64,000 bases of DNA, from contig CALRPU020000006.1 in assembly GCA_943370175.1 (NCBI GenBank), positions 93,048-157,047 of the forward strand. Reading direction: 5' to 3'. The stretch's first letter is position 1; each line of letters begins with the position of its first letter. Below are positions 51,739-59,850 of the stretch, piece by piece. The position numbers and the translations under genes were made by a program. The notes beneath the pieces were generated by a model. The model ran no database searches, was not told the DNA's origin, and was given only the letters and a program-made list of their open reading frames with translations. This DNA is from Ideonella_A intermedia_A (GTDB lineage Bacteria > Pseudomonadota > Gammaproteobacteria > Burkholderiales > Burkholderiaceae_C).

Positions 51739-52314
51739 ATGCCCCGATTCGTCCAGTCCCGCAAGGAAGCGTCCCACGAGAGGATCTTGCAAGCCGCCAC
51801 GCGGGCCATTCGCCGCAGCGGCTATGCCGGTACCGGCGTGGCGGACATCATGAAGGAGGCGGGGCTGACCCATGGCGGGTTCTACGCCCACTTTGACTCG
51901 CGGGAAGCCATGCTGGCCGAAGCGGCGGACCGGGCCGGCGCCGAGACCGTGGCCACGCTGGCGCAGCTCGCTGCGGCGGTGCCGCCCGTGGACGCGTACC
52001 GAACGCTGCTGAAGACCTACCTGTCGCGCGCCCATGTCGAGTTGGCCGAAACGGGCTGCCCCGTGGCCGCGCTGGGCTCGGAAATGCCGCGCCAGGCGGC
52101 CGAGGTGCGTCAAGCCGCCACGGGGCGCATCAAGGACATGATCGACCTGGTGGCCCGCCACGCGCCCGACCGCGGCCAGCCGGATGCTCGGCGCCATGCG
52201 CTGGCCGCCACGGCCACGATGGTGGGCGCCTTGATCCTCGCGCGCGCCGTGGACGATCGCCCGCTCAGCGACGAGCTGCTTCGCGCCGCCTTCGACCACC
52301 TCACCGGCGCCTGA
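51739..52314 (+). CDS. TetR/AcrR family transcriptional regulator
   Basis: The product has 191 aa. The N-terminal helix-turn-helix shows ILQAATRAIRRSGYAGTGVADIMKEAGLTHGGFYAHF (about 16-52), typical of the TetR family, with a ligand-binding C-terminal half. It starts 15 bases after the palindromic operator, pointing to autorepression. A similar operator core (TATGA-N6-TCAT) precedes the downstream SDR gene, so it probably controls both. The inducer is unknown. Confidence 0.9.
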   Translation: MPRFVQSRKEASHERILQAATRAIRRSGYAGTGVADIMKEAGLTHGGFYAHFDSREAMLAEAADRAGAETVATLAQLAAAVPPVDAYRTLLKTYLSRAHVELAETGCPVAALGSEMPRQAAEVRQAATGRIKDMIDLVARHAPDRGQPDARRHALAATATMVGALILARAVDDRPLSDELLRAAFDHLTGA

Positions 52315-52363
52315 GCGCGCTCGACCCTTCCCGCCCTTGTGGCCTGCTTGTTCGTCCAAAAAT

Positions 52364-52377
52364 ATGACGGGCGTCAT
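52364..52377 (+). promoter_or_regulatory. Second TetR-type operator upstream of the SDR gene
   Basis: The palindrome ATGACG-GG-CGTCAT shares the outer pattern TATGA-N6-TCAT with the operator at the tetR promoter. It lies 40 bases upstream of the SDR start codon. Confidence 0.6.
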
Positions 52378-52417
52378 TGTTAGTTGTTCCCCCCACCACC
52401 CGACCCGGGAGTTCCCC

Positions 52418-53119
52418 ATGAAGATTCAAGGTTCCATCGCGCTCGTGACGGGCGCCAACCGCGGCCTTGGTGCCGCTTTCGTCCGCGCCTTGCTGGCCGG
52501 TGGCGCGGCCAAGGTGTACGCGGCGGCGCGCCATCCCGCCAGCGTCACGCAGCCCGGCGTGGTGCCGGTGGCGCTGGACGTGACCCGGCCCGACCAGCTT
52601 GCCGCGCTGTCGCGCGAGTTGCGGGACCTCAGCTTGGTGGTCAACAACGCCGGGGTGTTCGAGCCCGGCCCGGTGTTGGCGCCGAACGCGCTGGACGCCT
52701 TGCTGCGGCAGATTGAAACCAACGCCATTGGCCCCCTGCGCGTGGCGCAAGCCTTTGCGCCGGTGCTGGCCGCCAACGGGGGCGGTGCGGTGGTCAACAT
52801 GCTGTCGGTGCTGAGTTGGCTGACCCTGGCGAACGTGAGTGGCACCTACAGCGCGTCCAAGGCGGCGGCCTGGGCGCTGAGCAATGCGCTGCGTCAAGAG
52901 TTGAAAGGGCAAGGCACCGAAATGCTGTCGGTGCATGCGGCCTTCATCGACACCGACATGGCAAGCGGGGTGCAGATGCCCAAGACCTCGCCGGATGAGG
53001 TGGCGCGGATCGCGTTCGAGGCGCTCGAGGCCGGCCACAGCGAGGTGCTGGTGGACGACGTCACCCGCCAGGTGCGCGCCGGCTTCGGCGCCACGCCGGC
53101 GGTTTACCTGGGCACGTGA
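52418..53119 (+). CDS. Short-chain dehydrogenase/reductase
   Basis: The product has 233 aa. Cofactor motif TGANRGLG near residue 12, NNAG near 82, and catalytic YSASK near 145-149 identify a classical SDR with NAD(P). It lies about 100 bases after tetR, with an operator-like palindrome before it, and upstream of a zinc alcohol dehydrogenase gene. The group may oxidise or detoxify an alcohol, aldehyde or quinone; the substrate is unknown. Confidence 0.88.
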   Translation: MKIQGSIALVTGANRGLGAAFVRALLAGGAAKVYAAARHPASVTQPGVVPVALDVTRPDQLAALSRELRDLSLVVNNAGVFEPGPVLAPNALDALLRQIETNAIGPLRVAQAFAPVLAANGGGAVVNMLSVLSWLTLANVSGTYSASKAAAWALSNALRQELKGQGTEMLSVHAAFIDTDMASGVQMPKTSPDEVARIAFEALEAGHSEVLVDDVTRQVRAGFGATPAVYLGT

Positions 53120-53276
53120 CGCCTGCCGCATCCGCGCGGCGCTGTGCGCTGCCGAACGGACGCCCGACGCTTTGCGTCCTCACACTGACGCTCTCCCCGC
53201 CCCTTTTCCGTGGTGCCCGGCCCATGCGCCGGCAAGCATGAAGGTGGGCGCAAAGCAGCCCTCGAAAGGAACGCCG

Positions 53277-54374
53277 ATGATTTCCGCCCGTGGTCATGCC
53301 GCCCACGACGCACAAGGCCGCCTGCGCGCCTTTGCGTTCGAAAGGGAAGAGCCGGGTGAGCGTGACGTGCAGATCCAGGTTCTGTTTTGCGGTGTCTGCC
53401 ATTCCGACATCCATCAAGCCAAGAACGAGTGGTCGAACACGGTGTATCCCTGCGTGCCGGGCCACGAGGTCGTGGGGCGGGTGACGCGGATCGGCGCGGG
53501 TGTGACGACGCGGGCGGTAGGGCTCGTTGGCGTGGGCTGCATGATCGACAGCTGCCGGCACTGCGAGCCGTGCCGGCGGGGTTGGCAAAACTACTGCGAA
53601 GGCCCGAACAGCTGGCTGGCCACCTACAACGGGCCCATGGTGCCCGCCCGCTTGGCCCCTGACGGCGTGAACGTGTACGGGCGCGACAACACCTACGGCG
53701 GTTATTCCGACGTGTTGGTGGTGAGGGACGACTTCCTGATCACCATCCCTTCGACGCTCAAGCCCGAGCGTGCCGCGCCCATCCTTTGCGCGGGCGTCAC
53801 CACCTATTCGCCCATGAAGCACTGGGGCGTCCAGGCCGGTCAGAAGGTCGGCGTCATCGGCTTCGGTGGGCTGGGCGACATGGCCGTCAAGCTGGCCCTC
53901 GCCATGGGCGCACAGGTCGTGGTGTTCACCAGCAGCGGCGACAAGTTCGAGGCCGCGCGAAAGCTGGGTGCCGAACCCGTGCTGGAAAGCGATGCCAAGG
54001 CGATGGCGCTGCACGCGCTCAGCTTTGACTTCATGCTGTCCACCGTGCCGCAGCGGCACGACTTGAACCCTTACCTGCCGCTGTTGAAGCGCGACCGCAC
54101 CTTGGTGGTGGTCGGTGCGCTGGAAGTGATGGCGCCGGTCAACCACCAGCAAGTTGCGTTTCATCGGCGAAGCATCGCCGGGTCCCTGATCGGCAGCATC
54201 GCCGAAACGCAGGAGGTGATCGACTTCTGTGCCACCCATGGCATCGCCCCGGACATCGAACTGCTGCGCATCCAGGACCTGCACGAGGCCTACGTGCGCA
54301 TCGAGCAAGGCGAGGTTCGCTTCCGCCACGTCATCGACATGGCGTCTCTGGCGGAAGACCCGGCGCCCGCCTGA
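53277..54374 (+). CDS. Zinc-dependent alcohol dehydrogenase (YahK-like)
   Basis: The product has 365 aa from ATG 53277, with AAAGGA upstream at good spacing. Catalytic zinc ligands appear in GVCHSDIH and PGHEVVG, structural zinc ligands in CRHCEPCRRGWQNYC, and the cofactor motif is GFGGLGDM. This is the cinnamyl-alcohol/aldehyde reductase branch, usually NADPH-linked. It follows the SDR gene, and the PNPOx-like gene comes next, so the group may handle reactive carbonyls; this is inferred. Confidence 0.9.
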   Translation: MISARGHAAHDAQGRLRAFAFEREEPGERDVQIQVLFCGVCHSDIHQAKNEWSNTVYPCVPGHEVVGRVTRIGAGVTTRAVGLVGVGCMIDSCRHCEPCRRGWQNYCEGPNSWLATYNGPMVPARLAPDGVNVYGRDNTYGGYSDVLVVRDDFLITIPSTLKPERAAPILCAGVTTYSPMKHWGVQAGQKVGVIGFGGLGDMAVKLALAMGAQVVVFTSSGDKFEAARKLGAEPVLESDAKAMALHALSFDFMLSTVPQRHDLNPYLPLLKRDRTLVVVGALEVMAPVNHQQVAFHRRSIAGSLIGSIAETQEVIDFCATHGIAPDIELLRIQDLHEAYVRIEQGEVRFRHVIDMASLAEDPAPA

Positions 54375-54445
54375 GCCCGCGGCGCGGCGCGCCCCACGGC
54401 GCCGCCCCCACCGCCCATTCACCCACCCAAGCAAAAGGCCCCTTC

Positions 54446-54976
54446 ATGAAGATCGCCACCCAAGCCCGTGCCGAACTCGCCCACGTCGGCCAGCTGATCG
54501 AAGGCATGCCCATCGCGATGCTGACCACGCTGGAGGCCGATGGCACCCTGGCCAGCCGGCCAATGAGCGCGCTGGAAATGGACGCCCAAGGCGCGCTGTG
54601 GTTCTTCACCGACGTGCACTCCTCGAAAGTGGACCGCCTGCGGGCGGTGAACCTCAGCTTCGTGGACAGGGAACGCAGCGCCTACGTGTCCCTGTCGGGC
54701 CACGGCGAAATCGACGTCGACAGGGTGCGCATCCGAAGTTTGTGGAGCGCGATGGCCAAGCCGTGGTTTCCGGACGGCCCCGAGTCGAGCAACCTGGCGC
54801 TGCTGAAGTTCGTTCCCGACTCCGCCGACTTCTGGGACGGGCCGAGCAGCAAGATGGTGCGCGCCTTCGGGCTGGTGGCCTCGCTCATCGCGGGCAAGCC
54901 GGTGGCCATGGGCGAGCATGGGCCGCATGCGGGGCTGTCCGGGCCCGCGCCCGCGACGGTGAGGGCATCGCCATGA
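54446..54976 (+). CDS. Pyridoxamine 5'-phosphate oxidase-like (general stress protein 26-type) flavin-binding protein
   Basis: The product has 176 aa. It has the split-barrel flavin-binding pattern AMLTTLEADGTLASRPMSALEMDAQGALWFFTD (about 24-56) and a C-terminal SLWSAMAKPWFPDGPES segment found in GS26-type proteins. It would bind FMN or F420-like cofactors and be linked to oxidative or aldehyde stress. It follows the ADH gene by about 70 bases in the same direction. Confidence 0.82.
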   Translation: MKIATQARAELAHVGQLIEGMPIAMLTTLEADGTLASRPMSALEMDAQGALWFFTDVHSSKVDRLRAVNLSFVDRERSAYVSLSGHGEIDVDRVRIRSLWSAMAKPWFPDGPESSNLALLKFVPDSADFWDGPSSKMVRAFGLVASLIAGKPVAMGEHGPHAGLSGPAPATVRASP

Positions 54977-55004
54977 CGCTTGCTGCGGCCCTCACGCTGT
55001 CCCC

Positions 55005-55412
55005 ATGAAGCGACAACTCGCCGCCTACGCCGGCACCATGGTCGTGATGGTGGGCCTGGACCTGCTGTGGTTGGGCGTGGTCGCCAGGCCCTGGTATCTC
55101 CAAGGCATGGGTCACCTGATGGCCGACGAGCCCAAGATCGCGGCGGCGGTGCTGTTCTACGCCTTGTTCGGCCTGGGGCTGGTGGTGTTTGCCGTCTTGC
55201 CGGCCGGGCCGGCACCCGGTTGGGGCAGAACCGTGGCGATGGCGGCCCTGTTCGGCTTCTTCGCCTATGCCACCTACGACCTCACCAACTTGTCGACACT
55301 CAAGCAGTGGCCCATCGGCTTGTCGGTGCTGGACATCGCTTGGGGCGCGTGCGTCAGCGCCGCGGCCGCCGCGGGCGGCAAAGCGCTGATGGATGGGCTG
55401 GCGCCGCTGTAG
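55005..55412 (+). CDS. DUF2177 family inner membrane protein
   Basis: The product has 135 aa with four hydrophobic segments and the motif LDLLWLGVVARPWY near the start, plus YATYDLTNLSTLKQWP near 89-104, both typical of DUF2177 proteins. Function is unknown. It begins about 30 bases after the PNPOx-like gene, so it may be cotranscribed. Confidence 0.82.
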   Translation: MKRQLAAYAGTMVVMVGLDLLWLGVVARPWYLQGMGHLMADEPKIAAAVLFYALFGLGLVVFAVLPAGPAPGWGRTVAMAALFGFFAYATYDLTNLSTLKQWPIGLSVLDIAWGACVSAAAAAGGKALMDGLAPL

Positions 55413-55635
55413 CGCCTTTCACATCACCTCTGGAACCATGGACCGCGGCTTTCGGCCTGGAAAGTTCAACGGCGTGGACGCCAAGCGCCTGTTCGGCAGC
55501 CACTGTTACGATGCCTCGACCTGGCCGCGCCTGACGCGGTCCATCGCCGCCCCTGCAGCCCGCCACGCCCGCGCGCGCGGGCCGCGCAGGCCACCGAGAC
55601 CGACACGCGCCCCTGGGGCCGCAGGAGCTGACACC

Positions 55636-57180
55636 ATGGGCCTGTACAAGATGCCGGGGGTGTACATGGTCGAGAAGACCCCCTTCTCGAACACGGTGGA
55701 AGAAGTGGCGACCTCGGTGCCGGCCTTCGTCGGTTGGACAGAGCGGGCCGACCACCGCGGCCGGACGCTGTGCTTGAAGCCCTGGCGGATTTCGTCGATG
55801 GCGGAGTTTGAGCAGTTCTTCGGCGGTGCGCCCACGGCCAAGCATGTGCGCTTCACCCTGGTCCCGGCCGACGGCACGGCGCCGGTGGCCGACACCGCCC
55901 GGCCCTTGGACGCGCGCGACGCGGCCCCGATGCCACTGGGCCGCACCGCTTGCACCTTGCGCCAGACCGACGGGTTCTACCTGCTGCACGCCGCGATGCG
56001 CTTGTTCTTCCTGAACGGTGGCGGGGCGTGCTGGGTGGTCTCGGCGGGCTTGCATGGCGAGGCGGTCAACGCGGCAGGCCTGATCGCCGCCGTGGACACC
56101 CTGACCAAGGAGCAAGAGCCAGCGCTGCTCGTGGTCCCCGATGCCGTGCTGCTCGAGCAAGCCGATTGCCAGCGCGTGCAGCGCGCCATGCTGGCGCACT
56201 GCAGCGCCAAGATGAAGAGCCGCATCGCCATCCTCGACGTGTGGGAGGGCTATCGCCCGCGCAGCGACGGCGCCGACGTGGTGGCCGCCTTCCGCGACGG
56301 CGTGGGCGACCACGGCCTGTCATATGCGGCGGCCTACTACCCGTGGTTGCACACGACGGTGGTGCAAGCGGGTGAGCTGACCCACCGGAACCTCGCCGAT
56401 GCCGCCAGCCTGGACGTGTTGATCGCCTGCCTTCACGACGAAATCGAGCAGCTTGGGCCGACCGATGCCACGCAGCGGATCGCCCTCGTGAACACCCTGA
56501 AAACCGTGACCAACGAGGAAGGCACCAAGCTGCAGGTGGCGTCAGTGCTGGCCATCAGCCCCCTGTTCAAGGTCCTGCTCAACGACATGACGCGGCGCCT
56601 GAACCTGCTGCCGCCGGCGGCGGCGCTGGCGGGCGTTTGCGCGATGGTCGACAACACGCGGGGCGTGTGGACCGCACCGGCCAACGTGGGCCTGGCGGGC
56701 GTCACCGCCCCGGCGGTGTCCGTTTCCGCCGAACAGCAGGACGACTTGAACGACACGCCAAGCGGCAAGTCGGTCAACGCCATCCGCAGCGTCGTCGGCG
56801 AGGGCGCGCTGGTGTGGGGCGCGCGCACGCTGGACGCCAACAGCGTGGACTGGCGCCACGTGAACGTGCGGCGCACGATGATCATGCTGGACGAGTCGAT
56901 CAGGCTTGCCGCCAAGGCCCTGATTTTCGAGCCCAACACCGCCAGCACCTGGACCACGGTGAAGTCGATGATCACCCGCTATCTCACTGGCGTGTGGCAG
57001 CGCGGCGGCCTGGCCGGCGCCATGCCCGAGGACGCCTTCAGCGTGCAGCTGGGCCTGGGTGAGACGATGACCGCGGAGGACGTTTTGGAAGGGGTGATGC
57101 GGGTGACGGTGCTGGTGGCGATCGTTCGGCCGGCAGAGTTCATCGGTTTGACATTGCAGCAGCAGATGCAAAAGCATTGA
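55636..57180 (+). CDS. Orphan contractile phage-tail sheath-like protein
   Basis: The product has 514 aa from ATG 55636, preceded by AGGAG at 55623-55627. The N-terminus MPGVYMVEKTPFSNTVEEVATSVPAFVGWT and the C-terminal domain from RRTMIMLDESIRLAAKALIFEPN to the end match phage tail sheath proteins (T4 gp18-like, also in contractile injection systems). Sheath proteins polymerise around a tube and contract to inject. No tube, baseplate, spike or AAA ATPase gene is found nearby, so it is an orphan here. It may be a domesticated remnant, or work with genes elsewhere in the genome. Confidence 0.88.
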   Translation: MGLYKMPGVYMVEKTPFSNTVEEVATSVPAFVGWTERADHRGRTLCLKPWRISSMAEFEQFFGGAPTAKHVRFTLVPADGTAPVADTARPLDARDAAPMPLGRTACTLRQTDGFYLLHAAMRLFFLNGGGACWVVSAGLHGEAVNAAGLIAAVDTLTKEQEPALLVVPDAVLLEQADCQRVQRAMLAHCSAKMKSRIAILDVWEGYRPRSDGADVVAAFRDGVGDHGLSYAAAYYPWLHTTVVQAGELTHRNLADAASLDVLIACLHDEIEQLGPTDATQRIALVNTLKTVTNEEGTKLQVASVLAISPLFKVLLNDMTRRLNLLPPAAALAGVCAMVDNTRGVWTAPANVGLAGVTAPAVSVSAEQQDDLNDTPSGKSVNAIRSVVGEGALVWGARTLDANSVDWRHVNVRRTMIMLDESIRLAAKALIFEPNTASTWTTVKSMITRYLTGVWQRGGLAGAMPEDAFSVQLGLGETMTAEDVLEGVMRVTVLVAIVRPAEFIGLTLQQQMQKH

Positions 57181-57288
57181 GGCGGGCAGCGTGCTGCGCC
57201 CGGCGCCGCCCGCATCGCTTGCAGCCGGCATCCGTCAAGCGGGCGCGCGGGATGCCCCGCACCACACCGACGCCCGAATCCGGTGGCG

Positions 57289-57885
57289 TCAGTCGTGCAG
57301 TTCGCGGTGCAGCCAGGCCCGAGCGAGCGCCCAATCGCGTTTGACGGTGGCAAGGCTCACGCCCAGCACCTCCGCAATCTCCTCGTTTTCCAGGCCACCA
57401 AAGAACTTCAGCTCCACCACCCTGGCGGCGCGCGGGTCGACCTGCTCGAAAGCCAGCAGCGCGTCGTGCACCTTCACCACCTCGGCGGTGCCGGCGCCGC
57501 CCGTGTCGGCCACTTGCAGGGCCTCGGTCAGCGTGAGTGACACCAAGGGCACGTCGCGCTTTTGCGCCAGCCGCGACACCGCGTGGTTGACGAGGATGCG
57601 CCGCATCATCAGCGACGCCACCGCCAGGAAGTGACTGCGGCTGGCCCACTGCGTGCGCGATTGCGCCTGCAGCCGAAACCAGGCCTCGTGCGTGAGCGCG
57701 GTCGCGCTGAGGGTGTGGCCCGCGTACTCCTTGCGCATCTGCGCGCCGGCCTGGCGCTTCAGCTCGTCGTACAACGCCGCGAAAAGGGCGTTGGCCGCCG
57801 CGGCATCCTGCGCGTCGCGGCCACCGGCATCCCGCTGCACAAGCCACTGGGTGATCTCGGCGGGCTGGGCGTGGTGGCTGTCCAT
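57289..57885 (-). CDS. ECF-type RNA polymerase sigma factor (TIGR02999-like)
   Basis: The product has 198 aa. Region 2 (about 35-105) and region 4 (about 145-195, with ELKFFGGLENEEIAEVLGVSLATVKRDW) are clear, with the region-4 helix-turn-helix at the end. This subgroup is often encoded near Ser/Thr kinases in Proteobacteria; a kinase gene lies about 2 kb away on the opposite strand. It is convergent with the sheath gene, with a gap of about 100 bases. It lacks a neighbouring anti-sigma gene. Confidence 0.9.
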   Translation of the reverse strand: MDSHHAQPAEITQWLVQRDAGGRDAQDAAAANALFAALYDELKRQAGAQMRKEYAGHTLSATALTHEAWFRLQAQSRTQWASRSHFLAVASLMMRRILVNHAVSRLAQKRDVPLVSLTLTEALQVADTGGAGTAEVVKVHDALLAFEQVDPRAARVVELKFFGGLENEEIAEVLGVSLATVKRDWALARAWLHRELHD

Positions 57886-58018
57886 GCCGGGGATTGTGTT
57901 GGCGCCAGAAAAAAATTGCTGCCGGCGTGAGCCTCGACGGCGGCCCAGCGTGCGCTAAGGGACAAGGCAGGCGGCATTCAGCCGGTCCTGCGCGCCCACC
58001 CGTCACGAGGTCAGCACG

Positions 58019-59095
58019 ATGCACCGCCAGCGTTTCCCCCGCACGTTCAACCGCCGCACCTGGGCCGCCGCCGCCGCGGCCGCCCTGCTGCACATCACGG
58101 CACCCGCCGCTCACGCTGCCGACGCCCCCACCCCGGTGGCCGTGGACGTCGGCTTCGATGCCGCGGCGGTCGCCGCCCAGGGCTTTCACATCAGCGATGC
58201 CAAGGCCTTGAAGGGCATCACCCGCGTGGCGGTGCCGGTGTTCGTGGTCGACTTCGTGACCGCGGACAACGTCAGCACGCAGACCTCGGGCTTCGGCAGC
58301 GCCGGGCGGGCCAGCTCGTCGCTGTACTACAAGCTGCTCGGCGTGGGCGAGCCCGAGTTCCAGGCGCTGGCCGATGCCATGCACGCCGGCTTCCTGCAGC
58401 GCCTGAGCGACAGCGGGCTGCAGGTCTTGGGCGCCGACGACCTCCAAGCCACCGCGGCTTACCGCAAACTGGCCGCTGGCGGCAAAAAGATGCCGCTGAA
58501 GAGCGACACCCACACCGTGGTGTCGGCCCAGGGCTGGAACGTCTACGGCTTTGCCCGCGCCGGCACGGGTGCCGCCAAACCCTCGTCGGGCCTGTTTGGC
58601 GCGCTGGCCGGCATGGGCGATGGCTTTTCGGCCGTGGGCGACGCGCTGGACAGCATCGCGCTGGCCAAGGCGCTGAACGCTGCCACGGTGGAAGTTCGCC
58701 TGCGCGTGAATTTCGTCGAGCTCGTCGACCACAACCAGGGCTTCTTCGGTCGATTGGCCGGCGTGGCGACCACCACCGGCAAGGCCTTTCCCAGCATCGA
58801 TGGCGTGATGGTGCAGGTTCAGCAGGGCGACTGGCGCAGCGTGATGACGCTGAACCGCACGCTGGTGCTGGACCCCGCGGTGTTTGCCGAGGTGCGTGAA
58901 AAGCCCAGCACCGCCGCGGACGTGGCCGGTGTGGTGGTGGCCGGCCTGCTGCGGTACGCCGCCGGCAACAAGGACACCAGCGCCAGCAAGGAGATGGAAG
59001 CCATCGCCGATGCGGCCCGCTACCGGCAAATCGTCGGCGCGGGCTTGAACAGCCTGTCCGATGTGGTGGTGGCGCGGCTGAAGGCCGAGCGCTGA
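58019..59095 (+). CDS. Exported protein of unknown function
   Basis: The product has 358 aa. A signal peptide (about 1-33) ends at AAHA. The mature part has a repeated pattern of VTRVAVPVFVVDFVTADNVST and later hydrophobic strands but no recognised domain. It is divergent from the ECF sigma gene (133 bases) and upstream of the lipoprotein and kinase genes, and may be regulated by that system. I do not recognise a family. Confidence 0.7.
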   Translation: MHRQRFPRTFNRRTWAAAAAAALLHITAPAAHAADAPTPVAVDVGFDAAAVAAQGFHISDAKALKGITRVAVPVFVVDFVTADNVSTQTSGFGSAGRASSSLYYKLLGVGEPEFQALADAMHAGFLQRLSDSGLQVLGADDLQATAAYRKLAAGGKKMPLKSDTHTVVSAQGWNVYGFARAGTGAAKPSSGLFGALAGMGDGFSAVGDALDSIALAKALNAATVEVRLRVNFVELVDHNQGFFGRLAGVATTTGKAFPSIDGVMVQVQQGDWRSVMTLNRTLVLDPAVFAEVREKPSTAADVAGVVVAGLLRYAAGNKDTSASKEMEAIADAARYRQIVGAGLNSLSDVVVARLKAER

Positions 59096-59180
59096 ACCCA
59101 CCGATGTGCCGTGGTCGCTGCGGCGGCCTCGGCGCACTTTGCAACCCTTCCTGCCACGCTCCAACCCGAGGTCTTCTTCC

Positions 59181-59789
59181 ATGCCCAAGCCCATGCCCAT
59201 GCCCTGCATTGCCAAGCCACCTGCCCTGTGGCGCGCTGCGTTCTGGCGGTCGCCCACCGTGATCGCCATGCTGACCACCACGCTCGCCGCCTGCGGCGGC
59301 GGCGGTGACGACAACCCGGGGTCCGGAGGCAGCGCCGGGTCGGCCGGGGCATCGGTGGCGTCCGCGCCGCTGGTGGTGTCGGCGGGCACGCCGGCCAGCC
59401 TGAACGGCACGCTGGACAAGACCACCGCGCAGTTCGAGCACGGCAGCAGCAACGCACTGATGACCACCTACGCCGCCAGCGACGACCACTGCCGCGTGGG
59501 TGCCTTCGCCCTGCTCAGCAGCAACGGCACGCGTTACTACATCGAAATCTCGTTCAGCAAGGCCGCCAAGGCCGTGGGCCGCATCAACTTCGGCGCCGAC
59601 GCTGGCCTGGTGCTGCTGGCCCGCTCGGTGGCCCCGGTGGCGGGCGTGACGGTGGACACCGCCAACCGCCGCATTGGCTTGGTCAACGTCGTGGTGGGGG
59701 GGGCCAACAGCACGAACAGCGTCACGCTGAACGGCTCGCTCGAGTACCCCACCCACGTCGACGCCGCGGCCCGCGCCGCCTGCGGCTGA
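59181..59789 (+). CDS. Putative lipoprotein of unknown function
   Basis: The product has 202 aa from ATG 59181. A lipobox LAAC (Cys near 38) after a hydrophobic stretch indicates a lipid-anchored outer- or inner-membrane protein. The following Gly/Ser/Ala-rich linker (39-65) gives way to a region with DDHCRVGAFALLSSNGTRYYIEISF. No family is recognised. It lies between the exported protein gene and the kinase gene on the same strand. Confidence 0.7.
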   Translation: MPKPMPMPCIAKPPALWRAAFWRSPTVIAMLTTTLAACGGGGDDNPGSGGSAGSAGASVASAPLVVSAGTPASLNGTLDKTTAQFEHGSSNALMTTYAASDDHCRVGAFALLSSNGTRYYIEISFSKAAKAVGRINFGADAGLVLLARSVAPVAGVTVDTANRRIGLVNVVVGGANSTNSVTLNGSLEYPTHVDAAARAACG

Positions 59790-59850
59790 CCGGCATACTC
59801 ATGCCGATGGCCGCGCCACCCAGGGGCTGGCCCGCCCCCCCTGGACGCCC

